A DNA stretch of 64,000 nt from Coprothermobacter platensis DSM 11748 (GCF_000378005.1 NZ_KB899040.1:857645-921644); one strand, 5' to 3'; shown: positions 1 through 8,774, counted from the stretch's first letter. Notes: generated by a model not told the origin, from the sequence alone. Translations and numbers: made by a program.

Positions 1-2
1 GA

Positions 3-308
3 GACATGATGGCCAGGTTTAATGATTTGAAAACTACCGTGTTTGGCATTAGCGTAGATACTCCATTCTCTAACAAAGCATTTGCTGATCAAAATGGTAT
101 AGAATTTCCTCTTCTCTCAGACTTTGGTGGAGAAGTAGCTAAGCAGTATGGTGGTGTTCATAACAACTTCGCAGATGTCCCAAATTATACAGTGGCAAAA
201 AGGGCCGTCTACGTAATAGACAATGGCAAAGTGGTTTACGCATGGGTCAGCGAAGATCCGGGTAAGGAACCACCTTATGATGATATTGTTAAAGCAGCAG
301 AAGGTTAG
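3..308 (+). CDS. Peroxiredoxin (AhpC/TSA family), C-terminal part only
   Basis: The reading frame is open to the left edge of the window, so the gene starts upstream and the first ATG (position 6) is internal. The visible 100 residues match the second half of an AhpE/BCP-type peroxiredoxin: a FGISVDTPFSNKAFA strand-helix unit, FPLLSDFGGEVAKQYGG, then AKRAVYVIDNGKVVYAWV. The peroxidatic cysteine lies in the missing part. Such enzymes reduce hydroperoxides in the cytoplasm using a thiol donor. The gene is 13 bases upstream of ferritin, which suggests an oxidative-stress/iron operon. The family is fairly sure; the subclass cannot be fixed without the N-terminus. Confidence 0.8.
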   Translation, partial: DMMARFNDLKTTVFGISVDTPFSNKAFADQNGIEFPLLSDFGGEVAKQYGGVHNNFADVPNYTVAKRAVYVIDNGKVVYAWVSEDPGKEPPYDDIVKAAEG

Positions 309-321
309 GAGGTAACCGATA

Positions 322-810
322 ATGATTAATGAGAGTGTGCAGAAAGCATTAAATGAACAATTAAACAAGGAATTATCTTCAGCTTATTTGTATTTAGCGA
401 TGTCTGCTGACTTCGAGCAGAAGAATTTATTTGGATTCGCTAAATGGATGAAAGTACAGTCAGGTGAAGAACTAAAACATGCAGACAAGATTTATGGGTT
501 TATCTTGGAGCGTGGCGGCAAAGTCGATCTCATGACCATAGAAAAACCTCAACAATCGTGGGAATCTGCTATGAAAGCGTTTCAAGATGCTTACGAACAT
601 GAGAAGTTTATAACAAATTCTATATACAGTGTTTTGGAGCTGAGTCAGTCTCAGAAGGATTATGCTACAGTAGAGTTCTTACAGTGGTACGTAAAGGAAC
701 AAGTTGAGGAAGAAGCACAAACAGAACAGATCGTTAAGAAACTTGAAATGATCGGCGACACGCCAGCAGGTTTATTCATGCTGGATCAAGAACTTGGCCA
801 TAGAGAATAA
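322..810 (+). CDS. ftn: Ferritin, iron storage
   Basis: 162 residues, the usual length of bacterial non-heme ferritin. The four-helix diiron ferroxidase signature is visible: NKELSSAYLYLAM carries the first-helix Glu (about residue 17), and SGEELKHADKIYGF carries the ExxH pair at about 50-53. QTEQIVKKLEMIGD near the C-terminus is also typical of ferritins. It oxidises Fe(II) and stores it as a ferric core in a 24-mer shell. The start is fixed by AGGAGGTAACCGATA just before ATG. It follows a peroxiredoxin gene closely, so peroxide removal and iron sequestration are probably co-expressed. A terminator hairpin follows. Confidence 0.93.
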   Translation: MINESVQKALNEQLNKELSSAYLYLAMSADFEQKNLFGFAKWMKVQSGEELKHADKIYGFILERGGKVDLMTIEKPQQSWESAMKAFQDAYEHEKFITNSIYSVLELSQSQKDYATVEFLQWYVKEQVEEEAQTEQIVKKLEMIGDTPAGLFMLDQELGHRE

Positions 811-840
811 ATAGAATTCTTATATATATGCTGCTGTTCC

Positions 841-870
841 GAAGGCCTTCGCATAGAAGGCCTTCTCTTT
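841..870 (+). terminator. Hairpin terminator after ferritin
   Basis: GAAGGCCTTC (841-850) and GAAGGCCTTC (856-865) form a perfect 10-bp stem with the loop GCATA, followed by the short pyrimidine tract TCTTTATT. It sits 30 bases after the ferritin stop. The T-run is modest, so its strength is uncertain. Confidence 0.7.
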
Positions 871-1144
871 ATTAATGCAAAAAACACGACATGGTCGTAG
901 CCATGTATGGTGAAGTTAATAGCTTGAGTTTAATTGAGATAATCAGTTGAAGTTCCTAACACGATTGTTATATACCATCCCCATGCTCAGGCATTTGGAA
1001 CGTGACGTCAATTGCCAAATAGCAATGGCAAAAGCAGATACATGGGAGTTCAAGCAAAACCCGTAATCGACTAATAAGCATTTGAAATGCACAACATAAA
1101 TATGGGTAACAAAACAAATCGGGAGATCTTTTAGGAAATAAAAA
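871..1144. other. Intergenic stretch with no recognisable gene
   Basis: I find no supported ORF. A short minus-strand reading frame here runs into the tRNA and looks fortuitous. Two small hairpins are visible: ACATGG/CCATGT (889-906) and TTGCCA/TGGCAA (1012-1031). The bases just after the tRNA-Asn CCA end (minus strand) are T-rich and could help terminate or process that transcript. Confidence 0.4.
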
Positions 1145-1220
1145 TGGCTCCGGAGGCAGGACTTGAACCTGCAACAAACGGATTAACAGTCCGCTGCTCT
1201 GCCGATTGAGCTACTCCGGA
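1145..1220 (-). tRNA. tRNA-Asn (anticodon GTT)
   Basis: A 76-nt cloverleaf on the minus strand. The acceptor stem TCCGGAG/CTCCGGA is followed by discriminator G and an encoded CCA. The D-arm begins AGCTCAATCGGCAGAGC, the anticodon loop reads CTGTTAA (GTT), and the T-arm has GCAGGTTCAAGTCCTGC. G as discriminator is normal for tRNA-Asn. It stands alone with its own promoter upstream. Confidence 0.96.
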
Positions 1221-1233
1221 ACCTCTGCTTATT

Positions 1234-1261
1234 ATTATATCATTAGCTATGGCCTTGTCAA
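1234..1261 (-). promoter_or_regulatory. Promoter of tRNA-Asn
   Basis: Reading the minus strand, TTGACA (1261-1256) is followed after 16 bases by TATAAT (1239-1234). The predicted start lies a few bases before the tRNA 5' end. This is a near-perfect sigma-70 consensus and the strongest promoter seen in the window. Confidence 0.85.
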
Positions 1262-1277
1262 GATATTCCTTGGCACC

Positions 1278-1874
1278 CTATGACAAAATAAGCATAGCCA
1301 TAGATGAAAAGATGCGCACAACCCAGTTAAAATAACCATTAAAGAAATTCATTGCCAGTAATATGAATACTAAGAAGAACCCGTACTGATCAAAAGACAT
1401 GACTCTTGCTCTTGTCTCAAAGGAAAAAAAGCTTAAAAGGATTTTGCTTCCATCAAGCGGTGGCACCGGTATAAGGTTAAAGGCCATCAACCAGAAATTA
1501 ACCAGCGATAATTGAAGCAATAAACTCCATGGGATGAAACGGTATAATACAAGAAACATCAAACTAAGTAAGAAATTGGTCAGGACACCCGCTATACTCA
1601 CAAAGAAAAGCCCTTTAGAATCAAGCTTGTACATGTTGATGGGCACCGGCTTAGCCCATCCAAAGATAGCTGGAGAACCAAGAAGACCGAGTACTACCGG
1701 AAGAACGATAGTACCTATCAAATCAATATGAGCAATTGGATTGAGTGTTAGACGACCACTTACATATGCTGTATCATCACCTGAAAGTTTTGCTGCATAA
1801 CCATGTGCTATTTCGTGCAGAATCACACAATACATGAAGATAACAAAATAAAGGATAGTATTTATAATAGTCAC
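1278..1874 (-). CDS. Site-2 protease family metalloprotease (peptidase M50)
   Basis: 198-residue integral membrane protein. CVILHEIAHGYAAKLSGD gives the zinc-binding HExxH, and the later NLIPVPPLDGSKIL gives the LDG motif that supplies the third ligand. GWAKPVPIN is typical of the short, PDZ-less, rhomboid-sized M50 subgroup. About five to six hydrophobic segments are visible. It cleaves within membranes; the substrate is unknown. The start is GTG, which overlaps the stop of the upstream ABC gene (GTGA), with GGGAG at good distance. It is the last gene of the exporter operon, which may be coincidence rather than function. Confidence 0.88.
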   Translation of the reverse strand: MTIINTILYFVIFMYCVILHEIAHGYAAKLSGDDTAYVSGRLTLNPIAHIDLIGTIVLPVVLGLLGSPAIFGWAKPVPINMYKLDSKGLFFVSIAGVLTNFLLSLMFLVLYRFIPWSLLLQLSLVNFWLMAFNLIPVPPLDGSKILLSFFSFETRARVMSFDQYGFFLVFILLAMNFFNGYFNWVVRIFSSMAMLILS

Positions 1875-3646
1875 TCTATCACTCCCGCCGTACCAGCCAT
1901 AAGCTGGGTTGTATAAAGCTCATAGTAAAAGCCCTTCTTCGCCATGAGCTCTTGATGCGTTCCAGACTCCACAATTCTACCGTGATTAACAACAATTATT
2001 TTATCAGCTTCTTGAATAGTACTCAAACGGTGAGCTATAACCACCGTCGTACGCCCTTTCATCAGGCGCGGTAGTGCATTCTGAATAAGCCTTTCCGTAT
2101 CTGTGTCGATATTAGCCGTAGCCTCGTCAAGAAGCAGCAATTTTGGTCGGTGGTACAAAGCTCTGGCAAACGCAATAAGTTGCCTTTGGCCCTGGGAAAG
2201 GTTTGCTCCCTCTGGGGCAAGCATGTAGTCCAAACCGTTAGGAAGATCTAAAACAAACTGTGCATTAACAGTTCGAAGGATGGTAACCAGCTCTTCATCG
2301 CTGGCTTCATCCCACAAGGTTATATTGTTCCTTATGGTATCATGGAATAACTGAACTTCTTGCAAGACCAAAGCAAGGTTGTGTCGATACTGTTCGATGT
2401 TCCAATCTTTTAGTTCTACATCGTCAACCAGAACTTTGCCGTCATAGTTATCATAGAATCCAATAAGCAAATTCAGCATGGTTGACTTCCCAGCTCCTGT
2501 GGGACCGACAATAGCTAATGTTTGTCCAGGCTTCAAATCAAAGGAGACATCCTTAAGCACAGGCTCCTCATTATAAGCAAAATTAACCTTATCAAAGGTT
2601 ATTGAACCCCTTACCGGTTCGGCATAATCCTTCCCTTTGTATTCGACTTCTTTTACTTCCATAACATCCATTATCTTTTCTAAGGAAGCAAAAGCTGTTT
2701 GAAATAGTGTGTACTTATCGGAAAAATCTGCGATAGGGTCAAACATCATAGGTAAAAGCTGGAAGAATGATACAATGGTCCCCACCGATATTAACCCTTT
2801 GGATATGAGGTATCCGCCATAAAGTAACACTAACGCTCTGGCAAGCTCACGAAGAAAATTCACTGAAGGATAAAACATTACACGAACCTGCGCAGCTTTA
2901 AGTTGATTTTTATAATGTTCCTTGTTTATGGCATCATATTCCTGCTCACACAGTTCTTCTCGCGTAAATGCCTTAACTACCGTAAAGCCGGAAAGCACTT
3001 CCTGAGCATAAACGTTCATACGTGAAACGATGCGCCTTATTACACGCCAAATCCGTCGCAGCGTGAATCCAAGCACTTGGAGCATTATGGCAACTGGCAC
3101 AACAGCGGCGAGTACAACGAGTGTTAAACGCCAATCCATAAAGAGCATCATTCCAACAATACTCACTAACAAAAAGAAATCCGAAAGTAAGGAAACAAAG
3201 CCTGCACTGATCATTTCGTTAAGGTTTGCAACGTCGTTGGTGACACGTGTCACCAATTTACCTACTGGATTCTTGCCAAAGAAATCAACTTTGAGCGACA
3301 TAAGGTAACGCATCAGGTCAACACGCAACTGCCACGTAATTTTTTGGCCGAAAACATTGCTAAGATACATCTGGAACCAACTAAACGCAAAGTAAGCACC
3401 CAGGAGAAGAAAATAATACAATAGAAGTGCATTTAGGCCACTGAAATTCATTACCTTTATGTGGCTGTCGATAATAACTTTAAACAAGTAAGGTTGCAGA
3501 ACAGAGGTTACCGCGGCACCCAGAGCGCACAACAGTGTGATTGTAATAACACCAATATTTGGTTTTATGTAAGGCCACAGAAATGACAGAAGTTCTCTAT
3601 CTGTATGGTGACGGGTCTGCTCTTCTTGATCTAACGAATCATCCAT
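1871..3646 (-). CDS. ABC exporter half-transporter, canonical-Walker B subunit
   Basis: About 591 residues: an N-terminal six-helix type I exporter domain, then an ATPase domain with Walker A GPTGAGKST, signature LSQGQRQLIAFARAL, Walker B LLLLDEATANID and the H-loop IAHRLST. The catalytic Glu is present but the signature is LSQGQ rather than LSGGQ. This is the pattern of the consensus-Walker half of a heterodimeric exporter of the TM287/288 or BmrCD type. The longer frame begins at 3700, but GGAGGG 11 bases before the ATG at 3646, and an 8-base overlap with the upstream partner, favour 3646. Likely a drug or lipid exporter; the substrate is unknown. Confidence 0.88.
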   Translation of the reverse strand: MDDSLDQEEQTRHHTDRELLSFLWPYIKPNIGVITITLLCALGAAVTSVLQPYLFKVIIDSHIKVMNFSGLNALLLYYFLLLGAYFAFSWFQMYLSNVFGQKITWQLRVDLMRYLMSLKVDFFGKNPVGKLVTRVTNDVANLNEMISAGFVSLLSDFFLLVSIVGMMLFMDWRLTLVVLAAVVPVAIMLQVLGFTLRRIWRVIRRIVSRMNVYAQEVLSGFTVVKAFTREELCEQEYDAINKEHYKNQLKAAQVRVMFYPSVNFLRELARALVLLYGGYLISKGLISVGTIVSFFQLLPMMFDPIADFSDKYTLFQTAFASLEKIMDVMEVKEVEYKGKDYAEPVRGSITFDKVNFAYNEEPVLKDVSFDLKPGQTLAIVGPTGAGKSTMLNLLIGFYDNYDGKVLVDDVELKDWNIEQYRHNLALVLQEVQLFHDTIRNNITLWDEASDEELVTILRTVNAQFVLDLPNGLDYMLAPEGANLSQGQRQLIAFARALYHRPKLLLLDEATANIDTDTERLIQNALPRLMKGRTTVVIAHRLSTIQEADKIIVVNHGRIVESGTHQELMAKKGFYYELYTTQLMAGTAGVIE

Positions 3647-5363
3647 TATTAGCCAGTCCCTCCAATACTTGCATTCTATATAGGTGAGCAAGATAGCCAT
3701 CTGCTTTTATTAACTCTGATGGCGGTCCATATTCTTTTGTGGCACCATCGATGAGCACGTAAACTCTATCGGTCGGTAAAAGAGCACTTATACGATGACT
3801 TACAAGAATAACACTCTTATTGTTTAATCGCGCATAGTCAGTAAGATTCTTTACCAGTTGTTCTTCAGTTACCGTGTCTAATGCCGAAAACGCATCATCA
3901 AGCATGAGAAGTGGCCTATCAGCAAGCAGTGCCCGAGCAATAGCCATACGTTGTTTTTGACCACCTGATAACGTTACACCACGTTCACCTACCAACGTAT
4001 CTAACCCCTCTGGAAGAGTCTTTATGTCGTCAGCCAGGCATGCTACTTCCAACGCTTCCCAAATTTCACTGTCGCTGGCGGTTGGATTGCCAAATCTCAG
4101 GTTTTCACGCACAGTCATAGAGAAGAGATAAATACTTTGCGGAACGTAAGTAACTAATGAACGTAGCTCCTTTATAGGAACATGCTTCACATCGATACCG
4201 TTGACGAATATGGTATTTTCTGGCGGTTCCAGAATTCTAATAAGGAGTTTTGTAAGCGTAGACTTACCACAGCCTATGGGCCCTGCCACACCAACCAATT
4301 CACCGGCATTTACTTCTAAGTGCACATTAGTAAGTACTTGCCTATCACCATAGGCAAAATGCAAGTTTTTCACTTCCATTTTTTCAAAATCGTTTACATG
4401 TTGGCACGGTGGAAAGCATGGTATTTCTTTAGGCGCCAGTAGAATATCATCTAATCGTCGCATAGATGCATTTGCCCGCTGCAAATTCGATAAGCCGAAA
4501 CCGATTGCCATCATTGGCCAAAGAAGTAAACCAATGTAATTAACATAAGACACAAGTGTCCCGAGCTCTAATTTGCCCTGTTGCAGTTCAGCCACACCTG
4601 CCCAAATCACCAAAAGAGTGGCGATACCTGCAAACAAACCTGTAAGTGGGCCAAAAAGAGCATCAAGCCTTACTTCCTGTAAATAGTACTTATAAAAATC
4701 TGCATTTACAGATTCAAATATGCCTATGGCCTTATAGCCCTTTCCAAAAGCTCTAAGTACCCGAATGTTTGTAAGGAATTCCTGAACTCTTTCCGTTAGT
4801 AAACCAAAGGTATCTTGGATTCTCTTAAAAAGCACGAATATGTATCGAGAAAAGAATATAGTAAAAATCGTAACCCCCACGAGAGGAAGAACCGCATACC
4901 AAAACAAGCGCTTGTCCAGTATGAACATCATTATTATGGTGCTTACACCCAAAACCAGTACGTCGATCAAGCTTATAAAACCCATTTGCATAAACTGCCT
5001 GATAGCTTGCAAATCGTTTGTCAATCTACTCATCAGGTCGCCAATATCATAGTCATATAAGAACTCTGAAGGCACCTTTAGTAACTCATTGAAAGCCTTC
5101 TTACGTAAGTCATAATCAAAAACTAAAGCCATGCGTTGTAAGGAATATCTATACGCATAACGCATCAATGTCATGATTACAACCAAGATCAAGTAAAGAT
5201 AAGCATAACGGGATATATTCGGCTGAAGCGCAACCACGGCGTTGACAAAATTGCCAAGAATATAAGGTAAATAGACTTGTATTATGTCAACGCCTACGAG
5301 CGCAAGCAATGCCAAAGCGTATATTAACCAATGCTCTTTTATGAACCTAAGGATTCGCACCAT
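3639..5363 (-). CDS. ABC exporter half-transporter, degenerate-site subunit
   Basis: 574 residues with six membrane helices, then Walker A GPIGCGKSTL, a normal LSGGQKQRMAIARAL signature and Walker B LLMLDDAFSALD. Asp replaces the catalytic Glu. Together with LSQGQ in the partner gene this predicts one dead and one active ATP site in the heterodimer. No Shine-Dalgarno precedes the ATG; a TAATAT hexamer lies six bases upstream, so the mRNA is probably leaderless. The start lies inside a composite inverted repeat (see 5352-5390). Confidence 0.88.
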   Translation of the reverse strand: MVRILRFIKEHWLIYALALLALVGVDIIQVYLPYILGNFVNAVVALQPNISRYAYLYLILVVIMTLMRYAYRYSLQRMALVFDYDLRKKAFNELLKVPSEFLYDYDIGDLMSRLTNDLQAIRQFMQMGFISLIDVLVLGVSTIIMMFILDKRLFWYAVLPLVGVTIFTIFFSRYIFVLFKRIQDTFGLLTERVQEFLTNIRVLRAFGKGYKAIGIFESVNADFYKYYLQEVRLDALFGPLTGLFAGIATLLVIWAGVAELQQGKLELGTLVSYVNYIGLLLWPMMAIGFGLSNLQRANASMRRLDDILLAPKEIPCFPPCQHVNDFEKMEVKNLHFAYGDRQVLTNVHLEVNAGELVGVAGPIGCGKSTLTKLLIRILEPPENTIFVNGIDVKHVPIKELRSLVTYVPQSIYLFSMTVRENLRFGNPTASDSEIWEALEVACLADDIKTLPEGLDTLVGERGVTLSGGQKQRMAIARALLADRPLLMLDDAFSALDTVTEEQLVKNLTDYARLNNKSVILVSHRISALLPTDRVYVLIDGATKEYGPPSELIKADGYLAHLYRMQVLEGLANNG

Positions 5364-5390
5364 AATGTTATATTACATTAAATGCGAATC
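5352..5390. promoter_or_regulatory. Composite inverted repeat over the exporter start
   Basis: Outer arms GATTCGCA (5352-5359) and TGCGAATC (5383-5390) enclose inner arms TAATGT (5363-5368) and ACATTA (5375-5380) around TATATT. The minus-strand -10 candidate and the ATG of the exporter gene both fall inside. It could be an operator covering the promoter, or a 5'-end hairpin. No regulator gene is adjacent. Confidence 0.45.
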
Positions 5391-5425
5391 AATTGCACGT
5401 ATGAAATACAGATGTTTTTTTGAAG

Positions 5426-6040
5426 TTACTCTGAGCAGATGCCTTCTTTGCCAACAATTACCAAGGCTGGCCTGAGCAACGTATCTCCGATACGGTACCC
5501 TTTACGGACAACCTTAACAACAACATTCTCTTGCCCATCTGCATAGCCAAGAAATTCATGCCAATTTGGATCGAAAGCATCCCCTTCTTTTCCCACTTCC
5601 GTAACGCCATACTTCTCCAGTACGGAAATCAGTTGTGCCCGTATCATACGTAAACCACTATTGTCCTCATGTTCCAATGCGTGGTCCAACGTGTCTATAA
5701 CGGGGAATAGATCCCTGGCAATGGACTCAGCAAGAAGTTTTTCTTTCTTTTCCTGGTCGCGTTTAAGTGCTTCACGAGCAAGAGCGAACTCTTGTTTCAT
5801 CTTTATCAAGAACTCTTCAAGTTCTCTATGTTCAGCTTCTAATGTGTTGATTTTTTCTTGAAGTGCGAGACGCTCTGCCTCTAATTGTTCGAGCTTTTTC
5901 GAAAGTTCATTGTTTCCGTTATTCACTTCCTCATTGTTATCTGCTAAATGCTCCGACAGAATAGAATCTATAGTCTCTTTGACTGCGTCTTCTGACGCTA
6001 TCTTTTCCTCTTCTTGCTGTGTATCGTTTTTATCTTCCAA
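5426..6040 (-). CDS. grpE: GrpE nucleotide exchange factor for DnaK
   Basis: 204 residues. An acidic, disordered N-terminus is followed by a long coiled coil (about 45-110) and the GrpE head, with FPVIDTLDHALEH, FDPNWHEFLGYADG and the signature-like VRKGYRIGDTLLRPALVIVGK. GrpE releases ADP from DnaK in the Hsp70 cycle and often acts as a thermosensor. The start is TTG, set by GGAGGTGAAG inside the end of mtnA, one base after its stop. dnaK and dnaJ are not in the window, so grpE is separated from its usual neighbours and lies at the end of an mtnA-containing operon. Confidence 0.93.
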   Translation of the reverse strand: MEDKNDTQQEEEKIASEDAVKETIDSILSEHLADNNEEVNNGNNELSKKLEQLEAERLALQEKINTLEAEHRELEEFLIKMKQEFALAREALKRDQEKKEKLLAESIARDLFPVIDTLDHALEHEDNSGLRMIRAQLISVLEKYGVTEVGKEGDAFDPNWHEFLGYADGQENVVVKVVRKGYRIGDTLLRPALVIVGKEGICSE

Positions 6041-6041
6041 A

Positions 6042-7055
6042 CTACTTCACCTCCATAAACGGTGCACGAAGTACACCTTGTTCTGTGATATAGCCAGTAA
6101 TGAGTGATGCTGGCGTAACATCAAAAGCGTAGTTCAATGCTTGACTTTCAGAAGGAGCAATGCGCTGTCCCCTGAATTCCAAAACTTCGATAGGACTCCT
6201 CTGCTCAATTTGAATGTCAGAACCACTCGGGCAATTCAAGTCAAAACTACTGGTTGGAGCAGCCACGTAAAACTCAATACCATAATGCTGGGCTGCTACC
6301 GCCAGCATTAACGTACCAACTTTGTTGGCCGTATCACCGTTTAACGCTACCCTGTCTGCTCCCACAATAACGGCATCAACCTTTCCCAAAGACATAAGAT
6401 AAGTGGCCGTGTTATCCGTTATTATCATGTGAGGAACATGTTCTTTTACCAATTCCCACGCAGAGAGTCGTGAACCTTGAAAAAGTGGCCGTGTTTCGCA
6501 AAGATAAGCCATATTCAGATCTTTACGGCCATTCTTCACTTTAATCACACCTAAAGCAGTGCCAATACCACCTGTCGCTAATGTGCCTGTGTTGCAAATA
6601 GTCAATATGTTCTTTTTCCCTGTAAGCAAATCAGCGCCATTGATGGAGAGCGATAAATCATCCTGTTTTAAGCGATTCTCTATCTGTACAATCTTTTCAT
6701 AAACCATGACACCTATTTCGTAAGGTTCAGCAGTGACGGGCAAATCAACCATTATACTGTCTACTTCTTTTTTTAGATTCACCGCTGTCGGACGCGCATT
6801 AACCAAATAGTCAACCTTTACTTTTAAATCGCCCCAAAAGTCTGAAGATTTCTCGCTTTCCAGAACAGCAAAATACAGACCATAGGCACCAGCAAGACCT
6901 AAGAGAGGTGCACCACGAACTCTAAGTAGTTTTATCGCTTCTACCAACTGATCTAATGACGTTATAGCAACGTATGTTTCTTCGTTAGGCAACAACGTTT
7001 GGTCTAACAAGTAAAGCGTTCCTGTTTCTCTTTCAAAGCGTAAAGGTTCAATCAC
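6042..7055 (-). CDS. mtnA: S-methyl-5-thioribose-1-phosphate isomerase (MtnA / eIF2B-like)
   Basis: 337 residues, the usual family length. LLRVRGAPLLGLAGAYG, NARPTAVNL, TICNTGTLATGGIGTALGVI (catalytic Cys), ETRPLFQGSRLSAWEL and VGADRVALNGDTANKVGT (catalytic Asp) all match MtnA. It converts methylthioribose-1-phosphate to the ribulose form in the methionine salvage pathway; some homologues act on related ribose-1-phosphates. The start is GTG, overlapping the queT stop as GTGA, with GGGAGGG upstream. No other salvage gene (mtnB, mtnC, mtnN) is nearby, so use in a shortened salvage route is possible. Confidence 0.93.
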   Translation of the reverse strand: MIEPLRFERETGTLYLLDQTLLPNEETYVAITSLDQLVEAIKLLRVRGAPLLGLAGAYGLYFAVLESEKSSDFWGDLKVKVDYLVNARPTAVNLKKEVDSIMVDLPVTAEPYEIGVMVYEKIVQIENRLKQDDLSLSINGADLLTGKKNILTICNTGTLATGGIGTALGVIKVKNGRKDLNMAYLCETRPLFQGSRLSAWELVKEHVPHMIITDNTATYLMSLGKVDAVIVGADRVALNGDTANKVGTLMLAVAAQHYGIEFYVAAPTSSFDLNCPSGSDIQIEQRSPIEVLEFRGQRIAPSESQALNYAFDVTPASLITGYITEQGVLRAPFMEVK

Positions 7056-7606
7056 TTCAAAACCCTCCCTTTTATGGTCCTAAATAGAGGTATACCCAAA
7101 ATTGCCGTAACGCTAAACTCTCCAACAAAAATGCTTCCAGCATAAGACAAATAAACCGTCCAAAACGCTGAACCCAATTGCGATAAAGCGTGCATCCCGC
7201 TGGCACCGAATATGAGCACAAACGGTACAATTAATGCATTAGTTATAGATACTGCAATGGCTGCCAACCAATCGCTAAAACCATGGCTACCAAGCCAGTG
7301 AACAATAGTCACTGCAATAAAAGTGGAAAGCGTGCCAAAAATCCAATCAAAGACACCATAAGGGCTGGCAAGGTTGCTCAGCAACGTGCCAATAGTCACA
7401 CCCATCACGGCTTCACTCCAAATGAGAGGCAATAACGTCAAACATTCAGATAACCGAAACTGAAAAGGCCCATATGCTAAATTGAGAAGGCTCGATGAAT
7501 ACGTTATCACCACATACAGTGATGCAATAAGGCCCGTTCTTGCAATTCTAATCAGCCAGCTTTCTGGGCGACCCTGCCGCTCGTGTAACTCGCTCGTTGT
7601 AGGCAA
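7052..7606 (-). CDS. queT: QueT-family transporter (queuosine precursor ECF S-component)
   Basis: 184 residues with about five to six membrane segments. ASLYVVITYSSSLLNLAYGPFQFRLSECLTLLPLIW followed by IGTLLSNLASPYGVFDWIFGTLS is the QueT/DUF988 pattern. It is expected to bind a queuosine precursor and work with a shared energising ECF module that is not in this window. An alternative TTG exists at 7612, but AGGAGG is 9 bases before the TTG at 7606 and only 3 before the other, so I use 7606. It overlaps the end of sua5 by 59 bases in another frame. Confidence 0.85.
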   Translation of the reverse strand: MPTTSELHERQGRPESWLIRIARTGLIASLYVVITYSSSLLNLAYGPFQFRLSECLTLLPLIWSEAVMGVTIGTLLSNLASPYGVFDWIFGTLSTFIAVTIVHWLGSHGFSDWLAAIAVSITNALIVPFVLIFGASGMHALSQLGSAFWTVYLSYAGSIFVGEFSVTAILGIPLFRTIKGRVLK

Positions 7607-8540
7607 TGCCAATCCCCTCCTGATCCATCAGTTGCACATAGGTGATTTGTCCAAAGTCCTCGGCCCTTCTGAGCGCCATATAGATACGAGCAGCAGCGCT
7701 CTGTTTATCAGGTCCTAAGCCAATAAACGTTACGTAGGTTTTATCAAAAACTTCTTGTAGGCTATCCAATGCAATCACTGTTATTCTTACGTCTTTTGGA
7801 ACTTCACTTTCTTCTCTAAACAACATCACAGGTACATTAGGTGCATAATGCCTATATTTCATGCCTGGAGAAGGAGCCGGCTGTGACGGGTTCTCAAGTT
7901 TGTTAGCATAAACCACACGTACCTTTCCATAGTCTTCAAGCATTTCTTTAGTAACAGCCCCCGGCCTGTATATTTTCCACGGATCTTCTCGAACATCCAC
8001 AACCGTAGACTCAAGTCCCACTAACGTAGGTCCTCCGTCTAAAATGAGCACGTCTTCACCAAAATCCTGGAAGACATGTAAGGCTGTTGTAGGTGAAGGT
8101 CTTCCGCTTTTATTTGCACTGGGAGCAGCAATAGGACCAGAACCTTTAATTAGAGCCAAAGCCACTGGGTGAGCAGGCATTCTAATTGCTACACTCTCCA
8201 AACCACCTCTGGTTGCAAGCGGAATACTTTCTCTTGCATTCATGATGATACTCAATGGTCCAGGCCATAGAACATTCATGACATTAAGAGCAGAAACGGG
8301 AACGTCAGTCACAAGATAATTCAATTGGTTTATATCACATATGTGAACAATTAACGGGTTATCTCCAGGTCTTCCCTTGAGAAAAAAAATCTTTTTGACG
8401 GCATCTTCATTAGTTGCAATGGCCCCCAAACCATACACCGTCTCAGTGGGAAAAGCAACTAACGAACCATTTAGAAGAATCTCACAAGCCCTGTTTATCG
8501 CTTCAGGTTCAGGTTTTAATGGGTCAACTTTTACGATCAT
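7548..8540 (-). CDS. sua5: Threonylcarbamoyl-AMP synthase, Sua5 type
   Basis: 330 residues: an N-terminal YrdC domain (about 1-200) with [32 protein letters not shown] and [13 protein letters not shown], a linker with [11 protein letters not shown], and a C-terminal Sua5 domain. It makes threonylcarbamoyl-AMP from Thr, bicarbonate and ATP for t6A37 in ANN-decoding tRNAs. It lies 31 bases after tRNA-Arg on the same strand with no promoter I can see between them, so it is probably transcribed through the tRNA. No good Shine-Dalgarno precedes the ATG. queT, another tRNA-modification-linked gene, follows. Confidence 0.94.
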   Translation of the reverse strand: MIVKVDPLKPEPEAINRACEILLNGSLVAFPTETVYGLGAIATNEDAVKKIFFLKGRPGDNPLIVHICDINQLNYLVTDVPVSALNVMNVLWPGPLSIIMNARESIPLATRGGLESVAIRMPAHPVALALIKGSGPIAAPSANKSGRPSPTTALHVFQDFGEDVLILDGGPTLVGLESTVVDVREDPWKIYRPGAVTKEMLEDYGKVRVVYANKLENPSQPAPSPGMKYRHYAPNVPVMLFREESEVPKDVRITVIALDSLQEVFDKTYVTFIGLGPDKQSAAARIYMALRRAEDFGQITYVQLMDQEGIGIAYNERVTRAAGSPRKLAD

Positions 8541-8571
8541 ATTAAAGACTCATCGCGCTCCATTCCCAAAA

Positions 8572-8648
8572 TGGCGCGCCCGAGAGGACTTGAACCTCCA
8601 GCCTTCGGCTCCGGAGGCCGACGCTCTATCCAGTTGAGCTACGGGCGC
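8572..8648 (-). tRNA. tRNA-Arg (anticodon CCG)
   Basis: A 77-nt cloverleaf on the minus strand with acceptor GCGCCCG/CGGGCGC, discriminator G and encoded CCA. The anticodon stem TCGGC/GCCGA holds the loop CTCCGGA (CCG), and the T-arm reads GGAGGTTCAAGTCCTCT, with a final mismatch. It appears to lead the sua5-queT-mtnA-grpE transcription unit. Confidence 0.96.
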
Positions 8649-8658
8649 ATCACTTTTT

Positions 8659-8687
8659 AGTATACTGCAATATCGTTTGTTGCTCAA
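8659..8687 (-). promoter_or_regulatory. Promoter of the tRNA-Arg / sua5 unit
   Basis: On the minus strand TTGAGC (8687-8682), a 17-base spacer, then TATACT (8664-8659), about 10 bases before the tRNA 5' end. Spacing is ideal and both hexamers are close to consensus. Confidence 0.75.
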
Positions 8688-8774
8688 AGCACACGGTTAA
8701 AGAGGAAACAACATTAATTGAGAACAAATCATAGAAGAGAGATGAGATGATTCCTAAAAGTAACTGTTTAGAGA

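Noticed and set aside
968-1177. A 69-codon minus-strand ORF next to and over tRNA-Asn
   Set aside because: It overlaps the tRNA, has no ribosome site and shows no protein-like features.
3639-3700. Longer N-terminus (18 extra residues) for the exporter gene ending at 1871
   Set aside because: It would extend into the upstream gene; a ribosome site and the usual gene overlap favour the ATG at 3646.
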